Below, one piece after another: positions 1 to 10,089 of a DNA stretch of 64,000 nucleotides. Below the pieces are notes generated by a model. That model saw only the letters and a list, made by a program, of their open reading frames with translations. It was not told where the DNA came from and did no database searches. Every line of letters starts with the position of its first letter. Within the stretch, counting starts at the first letter, position 1. Made by a program: the position numbers and the translations under genes. Origin of the DNA: Fennellomyces sp. T-0311 (taxonomy: Eukaryota; Mucoromycota; Mucoromycetes; Mucorales; Lichtheimiaceae); NCBI GenBank assembly GCA_025266875.1, contig JALLLT010000040.1:248001-312000 (forward strand), read 5' to 3'.

Positions 1-364
1 GAGTTGGAAATGGCGTTTCGACGGAGATTCAGCGTTTGTAGTAAGTGGAACCTCGATTATTAGTGTACGACAAACTTCAAACAACACGCAATAGAGTAAT
101 GGAACGAACATGTTGAAGAAGAATGCACGAGCCATGTTGCCGTGGCTAAGTGTTATTGTTTCCGGAGAATGTATAACAACTCTAATGTTGACAACTGGAA
201 GATATGTGACCATTCGTACAAAGGTAAATGTTGCAGCCAGGAGTGAGGGCATAGCGCCCATAGAATTGTCTTATCCGTATCGCAGCAATTACAGACGCTA
301 CCATGACAGGAAAGGAAAGGGAAAGAGGCACAGCACCAAAAGCATAAGTTGTGTAAATGTCCAT
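1..364 (-). pseudogene. Decayed copy of seven-helix membrane protein, cut by window edge
   Basis: Read on the minus strand this is a second, degenerate copy of the gene at 1471-2538. It starts with an ATG at 362-364 and shares the N-terminal pattern (Met-Asp, hydrophobic helix 1, a YGRY-type turn, then helix 2). The matching stretch continues through a segment close to FFNMFVPLLYCVLFE and a VPLTT sequence, which parallel FFYNTFIPLLFCVFFE and VPPTT in the intact copy. After YGRY the spacing to the next conserved AAT/AGT residues is 13 nt instead of 15, so two bases are missing and the frame shifts near position 250. The C-terminal half lies outside the window. The frameshift is seen directly. 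That it disables the gene is inference, since a compensating intron cannot be excluded. Confidence 0.6.
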
Positions 365-1470
365 ATCTGATTATGTTTTCTTACAGATGAACAATTTCTC
401 GATCTTTATATTTGCTGAGGATGGTGGTGGTGCCACAGAAGCCAAATCGTGGCTGTGTGTCCATTTTAGGGAGGCGGCGTTTCTGCTCAAATTCTCAGAA
501 AATGTAACAATGATTCCATACTTGCGAAGTTTGCAGCCACTGCGTGATCTACCCAAATCATTTAAAAGGTTTCTGTATTTTATCATCATTTGTTATTTAA
601 CTTATATATGCATGTTATTACGTCTACATATTTCCGCTTCCCTAAATAAAAGCAATTTGAAGTTGAAATGTTGGATTTCAAAAACATCACAAATGGCAAA
701 TGATGCCGTGCATCCTCTGTATTTTTTGTGCATTCAATTACAAAGCGTCTGCACTTACCACGGGATTTACCTGGTTTTTAAAACTGCATATCACTTCTAT
801 TCCCACATTATAGAAAGCCGTTATGTATGAACTACACTCTGTAAAGATAGTGGACTTTTATTCTGCGAAATGGAGGCGGTACAATCATAATTTCTTTTAG
901 TTGATCATGCTACCTTTACCTTTCAGGTAAACGCAACTTTTTCAATTATATGTATCTTTTGAGAGTACATGCCCTATATACTAGAAAAAGTAGTGGGATA
1001 ATCCCCTAAATCCCGATATGACTCAAGTGGATAATTTTGCCTGGAATGAATTTTTTCATATTCGCCAGAAATCATACTTCGTTTTGGGCTAACCACTTAT
1101 ATATTGCTCTCGCTCTTTGACAGGTAGCAGTTTATAGTAAGTCATAGATGGAGCTAAATCATGCGTTTTTTTTTTAAAAAAAAAACCAGCGTTTGATCTA
1201 TTAGGTCATTGAAAAAGTGAAGACGTCCGCAACAGGGCATGTATGATCATCCACATTGTGATTGGTGTATTTTAATTACATGCAAAAAAGCTTTTCTCCA
1301 TTTTCAAAACTCGCGCTTTTTTTCATTTTTCCACACCAGTCGATCAATTTAATACGCGACGACAATAAAGTAAAAGATGTGTAGCTAAGGGTACATTATA
1401 ATGAGTGGATAATACGTATGTTTTTACATAAAGGTTAATAAAAAAATGGCTCGAATATCGTCAGGTTATA
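365..1470. other. Intergenic, no gene recognised
   Basis: AT-rich spacer between the decayed copy and the intact seven-helix gene. Open frames here are short and have no recognisable motif. It contains a T10/A10 junction at 1166-1185, a near-perfect AT palindrome. Confidence 0.5.
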
Positions 1471-2538
1471 TTACTGATAACTGGAATATTGACCTGGTGG
1501 ATACTGTGGGGTAGCCTGTACTTGAACAATGGGATACTGTCCGCCTTGTTGTTGATGACTGATTGGGATCTGAACAATTGGGTATTGACCAGGTTGCAAT
1601 TGCTGTTGAGGGATTTGTACAACAGGATATTGCTGCTGAATCTGAGGCGAAGATCCGGTTGAATTGGAAAAAATTTGCGGTGGTGGAGGGACAAAAGGTG
1701 CTCCAGTCGCTGGAGCAGGTGCGTAATAGCCGTAATATGGCTGGTTGGTGGCAGAAGTCTTGGGCTGTGGAGGCCAGATCCGAGGGGAGGCATACAGCGC
1801 AAACAAAAGACCAAAAAGGCCAATCATGTCTACCAAGACAAAAGAGATGATGGCGGTCAAAGGGTATGAATAGTCCACCGACAAGGCAGAAGAGACAGTA
1901 TCTCCTATGTTAGCAACCACAACCAAGACAAAGTAGGTCACAAGTGATGACATGCAAGGCCCTAATTCCTTCGATCCGTAGATAAGCTGACCGATTCCGA
2001 ACAATACGTAAGCCCAGAGGCCATAGGTATTAAGGTAGTATAAGTTATCGACCGAGGAGAGACTAAAGTAGTAGGAGGAAGTAGGTCGATAATTGGTGGC
2101 AATCAAGGCACAGTAGGCAATGTTGGTAATGAAGAGTACAACGGTCCACACGTAAGCACCATATGTAGAAGAAAGCTTGCGTCCGTAGTAAGTAGAGGCG
2201 GGGACATCACTGGTTGTAGGTGGAACCTTGACGATGATTGTGCGGCAGGTCTCGAAAAAGACGCAGAACAGTAAGGGAATGAACGTGTTGTAGAAGAATG
2301 AACGAGCCAAATTCCCACTGAGAACTTCGGATTGTGAAGTACTATCGCTCGCAACTGCTGCAATATACGAGATTACTCGTATAAAGGAAAACGTTCCCGC
2401 AAAAAACATAAAAAAGTAGCGCCCGTAGTATTGCTTTGTTCGGAAGCCATCCACAACAGCTGATATCATTGCGGCCAAGGCAAGCACGGCCGTTGATGCA
2501 CTGAAGCCGTAAGCTGATCCATAGTAATCGAAGTCCAT
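1471..2538 (-). CDS. Seven-helix membrane protein with Gln/Pro-rich tail
   Basis: Single-exon gene of 355 residues. I chose the ATG at 2536-2538 because the decayed paralog at the window start begins with the same Met-Asp segment; the reading frame stays open a little further upstream without an ATG. About seven hydrophobic segments are visible (roughly residues 10-32, 40-65, 80-100, 125-145, 170-190, 200-222 and 228-250). They are followed by a soluble tail of about 100 residues rich in Pro, Tyr and Gln. The tail holds three imperfect QYP(I/V)VQ(I/V) repeats and a PYYGYYAP-like stretch. The overall plan (seven helices plus a low-complexity cytoplasmic tail) resembles fungal receptor-like or sensor membrane proteins, but I recognise no defined family motif. 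Function unknown; not a clear GPCR. Confidence 0.75.
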   Translation of the reverse strand: MDFDYYGSAYGFSASTAVLALAAMISAVVDGFRTKQYYGRYFFMFFAGTFSFIRVISYIAAVASDSTSQSEVLSGNLARSFFYNTFIPLLFCVFFETCRTIIVKVPPTTSDVPASTYYGRKLSSTYGAYVWTVVLFITNIAYCALIATNYRPTSSYYFSLSSVDNLYYLNTYGLWAYVLFGIGQLIYGSKELGPCMSSLVTYFVLVVVANIGDTVSSALSVDYSYPLTAIISFVLVDMIGLFGLLFALYASPRIWPPQPKTSATNQPYYGYYAPAPATGAPFVPPPPQIFSNSTGSSPQIQQQYPVVQIPQQQLQPGQYPIVQIPISHQQQGGQYPIVQVQATPQYPPGQYSSYQ

Positions 2539-2720
2539 CGTATATCCTTTTCCAGGGGGTATGTGATTTGCAAGAAGTTCCAACAAGGGCAGTATCGGAT
2601 TATAATCATTTTTATATTGCTAATGGTTACACAAACTCTAATATGAGGCTGTGTCGACTTTTTGGGATCAAACATTTTTTGATCCACTCTTCCCAAAAGT
2701 GTGGTTCAATGAAGAGCGAT

Positions 2721-2732
2721 TCCTTTTATATA
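2721..2732 (-). promoter_or_regulatory. TATA-like box of seven-helix gene
   Basis: On the minus strand the sequence reads TATATAAAAGGA, about 185 nt upstream of the chosen ATG. It is a good TATA match in a plausible place; no transcript data support it. Confidence 0.35.
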
Positions 2733-2738
2733 CTTTTT

Positions 2739-3597
2739 CAACCATTGGTCGATAGCAAGCTCATACGCTACAAAAGTGATCCTGGTAAAAACGACGAAGT
2801 TACATTTCTATTTTCCGTATGCACTATATCTATAGTCTGCACATACTTCGAATGTTATTAACAGTCTAGCTATTTAATTACAAACCTGTCTAAAAGAAGG
2901 TAGATCGAGAGGAATTCTTACATTTCGGAGAAGAACAACCATACACTTGGGGCTCTGCATCCTGTGTGCAACTTGTTCAATCATTTCCTACGTACAGCAA
3001 AACCATTTCTATTGCTTTCATGTGATCTACGTAATATTAATAAAGTGCTAAGTCAACGGCTACTTTTGTATGCTGAGGTCGGTACTGGCTTACGAAGCTA
3101 TGGGAATTGAGCAAGTGCATGCGTAGCATCAATTAGATGTAAAGTCATAACGATTTGGGTATTATAAACAAGTAATTTGGCTTTTATCATCAAACATATA
3201 CTATTTTGCTACAACGCTTTATTTATTCATAAATAGAAGCGCTACGTATATAAGGTCTGGCAATATGATAATCTGCACCACATTATTGAAAAAGACAATT
3301 TTCCAAAACACCTATACGGATGGTAAGTCAAAAGTAGAAACGATTTCTTACATAATTATATCAGTTACCATGCAATTAGGTAAAGACTTGTTCCTACTTA
3401 GACTGAGTATGCTGTCATAGTTGAGATCCGGGCTTTTGTACGTACCGTATCATGGCTACTGAAAATTAAGCACATAAAGGAAGCACAAGATACAATGATG
3501 GTCAGTAGTTGTTGGTTGTATAAAGTGAATTTTTTCGTCAACACACGCTCCTCTATCGTAGCATCCATGAACAATAATTATCTGTCGACTGGCTTCC
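2739..3597. other. Intergenic, no gene recognised
   Basis: Divergent spacer between the seven-helix gene (minus) and the 3598 gene (plus). AT-rich; no open frame with recognisable coding character and no repeat array seen. Confidence 0.5.
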
Positions 3598-5671
3598 ATG
3601 GAAACAAGGCACACGTTTGATGACAATGGACAGCAATACGCAGGGTCAGAATATCAGCAAGTCAGGAACATTGTCACACAAGATGCGGAGAGAATGAGCA
3701 CGGTCAGCACTTGGGAGTTTCTTTGTCAGGATCCTGTAGGGTTCTTTCACTTCCCACTCGCTCTTCTTCTTATTACTCATGGACTTGTATTCAGATCAGC
3801 AATCGTCGGTTGATTACAGCTACAGCGCTTGTGGCGCAAGAAGCCTTAATCATCCAAGCGTAGATCATCTTTCAGATTGTTCTTTAATGTCTGATCGCAG
3901 CCATCTGCCATTGAGTAAAAGCCTGGCCAACACAGTAGGTAGTAAGAGTCCAGTAGACGCTCTCATTTTTACCTTGTGATATTCGATCGCTGATGAATTG
4001 GATTAGGAAGATCAAGGAAACAGCAACGACGACAAGAGGTAACGCGTCCACGAGCGTCTTCACAACCAGCCGATGCATATCATGTCACACCTATACAACG
4101 ATCATTTGAGTCTGAGCCATTATTAAAATGCTCAACACCAAACAGCTTCCTATCATCGTTCCATAAGTACAACAGCTCACGCGATGACTTGTTTTCCGAT
4201 ACACCATCCGATACACGGCTACGCATTGAACGTTCACTATCCAATATTCGAGAGCAACAAGCACGATCCGCTTTGTCGTCAAGGGATAGCGAGTTTGATG
4301 ATGATTTTGGAATGAAAAGCAAAGAGAGAACGGGTCGGGCGATGAGCCAACGTGAATTGAACGCTAGTTACCACGCTTGGGAAAAAGAGTTTCAGGAACG
4401 GACTATCCACGCCATTGATGAGCGCTATAAGCAGATGACAACATCTCTAGAGGCGCGTATAAAGGTATTGCATTGGTCTGTTATGGTAAGTTTATATGGG
4501 CTCATTTTGAGAATTAGCTGCTGGAAGAGGGAGTAAAGAAAGCCAACGAAGATATGGAAGTATCGCGTGAGTACGTTGGGTACATCCAAGAGCCTCCAAG
4601 CACAACTGATTGTGGTGAGTCTATACAAAGGAATTTAAATTGAGCAAGTCATTCATGATATATGCAGGTGTACAAACACATATCCTACCACCTCCCAGTA
4701 CAGTCGACTGTGGTGAGTTAGTTTATTAAGCTTAATGAGAATAAAACACTAATGGGATATATAGCCGTACAAACGCGTGTTCAAACACCTCCTAGGACAG
4801 CTGACTGCGGTAAGTTGACTGGTTACAACTTAACCGGTAAGAAAACTTATCATATATTAGGTACACAGACACGCAGTCAACCGAGACCCAGCACAGCCAC
4901 TTGTGGTGAGTTGAATTATTAAAACTTAGTGAGATCACTGTGCTAATGATGTATATAGCTGTACAAACGGGTATCAAAGGAGTTCGTCAAATCAGCGACT
5001 TGGAATCCAAAGTACAAACGATCAAAACAGTCGAGGTATGTCCGTATAAAAGTCACTGTTTGTGCCGTTTACTAAGACAGTAACCACAGAAAATGATGGC
5101 TGACCTTGGATGTGAGACGTTGGAGGACTTTGAGAAAGCGGTGCAGGATTGTCGGACAAAAGCAAAGCTGTTTGATCAGGTGCAAAGTTTTGTGGATCGT
5201 GTGGACGACGTTATCTGGGATACGCCGTTTATATCCCTACTTAGTGTGTGCCAGCAGCATAAAAACCTGGTGTCACTGATGCGGCGATCTGCCGAGGATG
5301 TGTGTGAGGAGCATCGAACACAGTATGAAAAGGCAGTGTTGGATGCGGAACGAGACAAGACACGTGCCTTCGGGACAGTACCTTATTCGCCTGAACATTT
5401 AGATGTTACGTTTGAGAGACTCGTACGTTGGTCGCATATGGTCCGCCATGTAACTTCATAACGTTGTACATAAAACTCTGTTTTTTCACAAGTACTTCGC
5501 TTTTTTGGACAGGTCCGAGATTCACAAAGTGAATTGCAGGAACAAGATGTGAGGACGTGGAACAGTGGGCTTAGGTCAGCGTTGGAAACTGGTGACATAG
5601 CAGGGCCCCTGAATAACTTAGATTCTCGGCGGTTTTATCTTGCAGATGCTTTGAAACCTCTTAGTTTCTGA
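3598..5671 (+). CDS. Unrecognised 511-residue protein with tandem 15-residue mini-exon repeats
   Basis: Ten-exon model: 3598-3735, 3800-3938, 4007-4464, 4518-4614, 4668-4712, 4765-4809, 4861-4905, 4959-5035, 5090-5422, 5513-5671. All junctions are GT...AG and keep the frame; most introns are 50-68 nt. The N-terminus is polar and Ser-rich (residues 1-120). A charged helical region follows (about 120-270, with EKEFQERT and LLEEGVKKANED segments) that looks like a coiled coil. Exons 5-7 each encode 15 residues on the pattern (G/A)-(V/T)-Q-T-x5-P-x-T-x-x-C; exon 4 ends and exon 8 begins with related half units. The C-terminal 190 residues are again helical and charged. I do not recognise a family or a catalytic motif. 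A structural or scaffold role is conceivable from the coiled coil, but this is inference. Confidence 0.75.
4615..4958 (+). repeat. Three tandem 45-nt symmetric mini-exons with intervening introns
   Basis: Exons 4668-4712, 4765-4809 and 4861-4905 are each exactly 45 nt and phase 1-1, so any number can be included without breaking the frame. The introns between them are 51-53 nt. Exon ends share a TGYG|GT(G/A)AGT context and exon starts share a GTA/ACA CA(A/G) AC(A/G/C) core. The period is about 97 nt. This is an intragenic exon duplication with divergence, seen directly in the sequence. Confidence 0.8.
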
Positions 5672-7664
5672 GATTAATATTTGGTTCAAAATCTATATAT
5701 AGCAGTTAACTGGACCTTCCTTGTTCATATCTTTCAAATAGGAAGCAGGTGGTGTAAATTTGAAGCAATATCCTTGCTTTAAATTCTCATGTATGTCGAA
5801 TGTGAGCATGTCAGCAAAAATGTAATTAATGTAAGGCGAATACTAATACCAAGGATTAGGGAAGCACGATGCATACTTCTCTCATAGCATAGCAATCCTC
5901 TTCTAGCTGCATAACCAACATTGCAGCGTAATTGTTATTATTGGGGCACCGTAGTTTCGGAAATTATCACTTTTACGTATACTATAAATATACAAGATTC
6001 CTCCGAGATCACTAAGCATCTCTATTTTTATTGTTGGTACACTATATGAACTGTGATGAGTATATGAAGGCTGTCAACTGGAGATACGAATTAGTGTATA
6101 ACGTATGAGACTAATTTTTTTAGAAAGAGCTCCACTTATGGTCAGTTTTGTGAAAATGGATTTCGAGCCTTTCCAATTTGCGTACTTCCACTTGATCGCG
6201 TATAAATATTCACTTCAATTTTTTCGTCGCATTTTCCCCTTGATTATGCTAGTACTTTTTTCCGACGTTTTAGAACGGATATGACCCACCAAGCGTATCA
6301 CTTATAATTGATCATTGAAAATACACAGAGATCTAATGACATCGTCATCATCACGTAATACCGTATAGCTGGGAGCGGAGCTCCGGATTGCAAGCCGAGA
6401 AAAACTGTTTGTGTAATAATGAAGCGAATTCATGTCACACCTTTTAGTGTATCTCAGAATCAGTAATCGAGTGTAACCGATAAGTGGAGGAACAAATCAA
6501 GCTATTTTAGCAACAGCTGTGCTCTTCAGGTTATACTTTCAAAATTTCAAGGTTTAGCAGAAACAAGTTTCTCAGGTACGACGCCTCGCCAAATCGCGAA
6601 ATCTCTTTTTTTTTATTCTATACAATTCGGTTAGCGCAATGACCGCTGGATTCCAAAGAAGCTTCCATTTGCAACGTTGCGGGTAATATGGTGTTATTCA
6701 ATTGTGGGGAAATCAAATGGATATATAAGCAACTTTAAGAGCTGTCTCTAGTGCAATCTGAGTAAAATGGCGGGTGACGCGCTGTTATGCTCAAAGTTGC
6801 GGTACGACGCGAAGTATGCAAACCGAGTATATATGAAGTAGATAGGTGTGTGTCATGAGGTTTAAACCAATGTCATATGCAGATTGGCGTCCTCGATAAG
6901 CTGAATAGTCTTGATGCGCGGGCAATATGGTAACTGGAGGGCTTTGCCCAGCTACGGATGCCGCGAGCAGAGCACGAGACAGCACCAGAAGGTTGTTGTG
7001 TGGTACCGTGACACACCGTCGTAAGATAATATGCAGTCGATCTTGTAAGGGCTTTCTCGGGTGGCTTTCGCTTGAGCTTTTACAAAAGAAACAAACATGT
7101 TGGAGGATCGACCTGGCGGCGTACTTGTCAGTTGCATAATTTTGTTCCAGGGAGTGGTATTCCATCAGGATAAGCCTGCGCAGGAACCTTTTCTTGCTGG
7201 AAAAATAATCACGAGCTTTTTGATGAGTGTAGAGGATTAGGAAGAGCACTTTTAGCTGTGCATAGCTCCAGGCTGAGCAAAAGAGAAAAAGGTGGATAGC
7301 CATATTTGGTAAGTAACGTTGTTGCCATGTCAATGCGTGGTTTCTCAGCGACTTGAGCGGGTGTGCTGTATTGTTATTGTGTTGCCTTCTTTTTCCATTT
7401 CTTCTCGGTGCCCAATCCCCATTGTCCGAATCGACTCTAACAGCACCCATAATTTGGTACTTGCCCTGCGACTCAGCTCCTTCACGCGATCGTCGGCTAA
7501 CACGACGAATCACCTAGAGAGAGGAGGAACGGCCTCATGCTTATTGTTATACCTCGTGACCCTCATCGCTATCTCTTTACGCAATCTTGACTGTATTCGT
7601 CATTTAACGTAAAAAGCACCAAATAAGAAGCAAAGGACATGGCGGACACCAGGCTTTACTTAAT
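5672..7664. other. Intergenic, one doubtful open frame
   Basis: Two kilobases without a convincing gene. On the minus strand a 240-codon frame is open from 7513 to 6791. Its composition is Arg/His/Ser-rich with no motif, and I see no homologous segment elsewhere in the window, so I treat it as chance or a very weak hypothetical. No tRNA, repeat array or transposon end was recognised. Confidence 0.4.
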
Positions 7665-7700
7665 ATGCAGGTGTGTGGTTTTAATTTCTTTTTCGCTAAA

Positions 7701-9871
7701 ATGAAAAAGACTAATTTTTTCCTACCCAGTTTCGTATCCATTGGCGGGTTGATGGTAAGTCGTCTATGTCTCGTTCTCTCACCGCGCACGTACACATACA
7801 AAGATCGGTTAAAATTCAAGTTCTTTTGGCCTTCTAATAATACAGTACGGGTGAGTTTGTGTTTTTTTCCACGACAACAACGTTTTTGGGGCTGAAACTT
7901 TAAAATAGGTACGACACAGCCGTCCTCACTGCGTGCCTCGCATTGCCAGAATATCGTCGGGTGTTCTCGCTCAACAGTGACGCCAACGGAACCGCAGCAG
8001 TTGTTGTCTCGCTTGCCGCCTCCTTTCTTGCCTCACTCGTACGTCCCCTTCCCCTCAAAAGTTTAAGCATCGTACTCAAGCCATACAGGTATCCGGGTTT
8101 GCCGCTGACGGCATTGGGCGGAAAAAGTTCTTTTACCTTGCCGCCATCTTCCATATCATTGGCAGCGTCATCCAGATAGCTGATTTGCAGCTGAGCGCCT
8201 TGCTGGTAGGACGAGTCATCACTGGCTGCACCGTTGGGTAAGTGTCATACTGACTGTTTGAGCTGCCATTCCCATATTCACCCTTTCATCATGGAAACCT
8301 TCTTAGTATGCTCAGCATGTCCGTCCCTTTATGTAAGCCCGCGGCAATCCATGACAAATTTGAGGGGCTGCTCACGTTACCATAGATCAGAGCGAAATTG
8401 CAGGGCCTCAGAATCGTGGCAGGATCATTACCCTGTACCAGCTAGGCGTCACGCTCGGATTCTGCATTTCTTCGTGGATCGCTTACGGCACTGCTGACCT
8501 GATCAACAATCTATCATGGAGGTAACTTCAGAGACGCCGGCTGCATAAATGAAATTTAAATTGGATCTTAGAGTCCCTGTGGCTATCCAGATTGTCCCTG
8601 GTGGCATCTTGCTGCTTGGGCTTTCATTGATTCCTGAAAGGTAAACCCGCGCTACATGATCCAAACAAGGGGCCTTAACAGACCGCTCATAAGCTAGTCC
8701 TCGATGGCTGATTGCGCGTGATCGATACGACGAAGCACTGCGCATCCTTGCGCAAATCCGTGGGAACAAAATGGACGATACAGAGGTCCAAATGGAATAC
8801 ACTAGCATTGTCCAAGACGTGACTTTTGACAGAACATTTACGTCGAAAAAATTCTGTGCGTTGTTCAAAAGGGGTCTAGAGAACTATCGGAAGCGGACGG
8901 TCCTGGGAGCCGGGATCCATATCTTTACTCAGCTGACCGGCGCTAATGCGTTGCTTTTTTATTTACCGAGGATCCTGCGATCGGCAGGCTTGGCAGAAGT
9001 GCATGCCGTCCTGATTGGTATGTGATGTTTCGGCATTGTCAGAAACAGCAAGTTGACGTTTGAATGCAGGAAATGGCGTGGCTGGCTCGGTGAACATGCT
9101 TGGTACGCTTCCCGTGTTTTTCTACGTACGTATTGGCTGCTTCTTCGACGAGCGAAAAGACTCAAAATATCGAAGGTAGATCGATGGCCGCGGCGCAAAA
9201 TCTTAGTAGCGGGAGCAGGGTTCATGGCGGCATGTTTATTTACAGTGGCAGGTCTCATGGGTGGCTACAGCACGATGGTTTCACCACGGCGGATCCATTT
9301 GAACCCAACGTCTGCAGTGGACGGCGTCAATATTGATATCCATAATCCCGCTGCCACATATGGCATTCTCGTCCTGTTATGTGTCTACATTGCCGCATTT
9401 GCGCTCAGTTGGGGCCCGGCAGGTTGGATTTACCCGGCCGAAATCTATCCGCAGTTGATTCGTGCCAATGCCATGGGCGTGACCACTGCCACAAGTTACT
9501 TGTTCACCATCATCATTACCTTGGTAACGCCAATACTATTTGAAACCATCCGGTGGGGCACTTATGTTTTGTTCGCGTCGTTTTGTGTCATCATGGCTCT
9601 GGTGATCCACAAGTTCTTCCCTGAGACTCGTGGTCGTTCGCTGGAGGAAGTCAATTTAATATTCAGTGGTGCACTTGTGGATGAGGAAGCTGGTGCGCAC
9701 CATCCGGAAACGGCAGCCGAAGCTCTTTCCAAAATGCAACAGATCCAGGTTCGAGACCGTCGAAAACGGTTAGCTCAAGGTGGGCGACAAATGGTGTGGG
9801 ATGACGTACGGATACTTTCATCATCGTCAGATGCGGCGATTGCTATGGAACAGGATGTCGAAAAGAGATAA
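7701..9871 (+). CDS. MFS sugar porter (sugar transporter family)
   Basis: Ten-exon model: 7701-7754, 7846-7850, 7909-8038, 8089-8237, 8307-8332, 8386-8521, 8572-8640, 8698-9017, 9070-9125, 9176-9871; 546 residues, the usual length for 12-helix sugar porters. Family signatures appear in order: GGLMYGYDTAV in helix 1, GIGRKK after helix 2, GR(V)ITG in helix 4, NRGRI, PESPRWL before the central loop, QLTGANALLFY in helix 7, VDRWPRRK, WGPAGWIYPAEIYP in helix 10 and PETRGRSLEEV after helix 12. The 5-nt exon is needed to give YGYD in frame. The start ATG at 7701 is the nearest to helix 1; an in-frame ATG at 7665 is an alternative. By family it moves hexoses or related polyols across the plasma membrane; substrate is not predictable here. 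The last 50 residues are a charged cytoplasmic tail. Confidence 0.9.
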
Positions 9872-10089
9872 ATAATTGTACAGTTAATCTTGCGTTTTTC
9901 TTTCATATTTTTTCATATTACAAAAGAGCATCTTTCTAATACTCCAGAAGAAATCGTGTATTTTGGTTTTATGATAATGTGCTACGGAATGGTCTCACTG
10001 ACCACCGAATATCATTTCATTGCTTATTGACTTTAATCGGTTGCTATATTGCTTCAAAAGTAGATTTACTACGTCAATGACAATAATCT
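9872..10089. other. Short convergent spacer
   Basis: AT-rich 218-nt gap between the 3' ends of the sugar porter and the MFS pseudogene; nothing else seen. Confidence 0.5.

Noticed and set aside
4486..4517. 32-nt intron with donor GTAAGT in the 3598 gene
   Set aside because: Too short. The alternative donor at 4465 gives a 53-nt intron like its neighbours and keeps the frame.
6791..7513. 240-codon minus-strand open frame
   Set aside because: No motif, no paralog in the window, Arg/His/Ser-rich composition and no supporting splice pattern. Possible but too weak to call.
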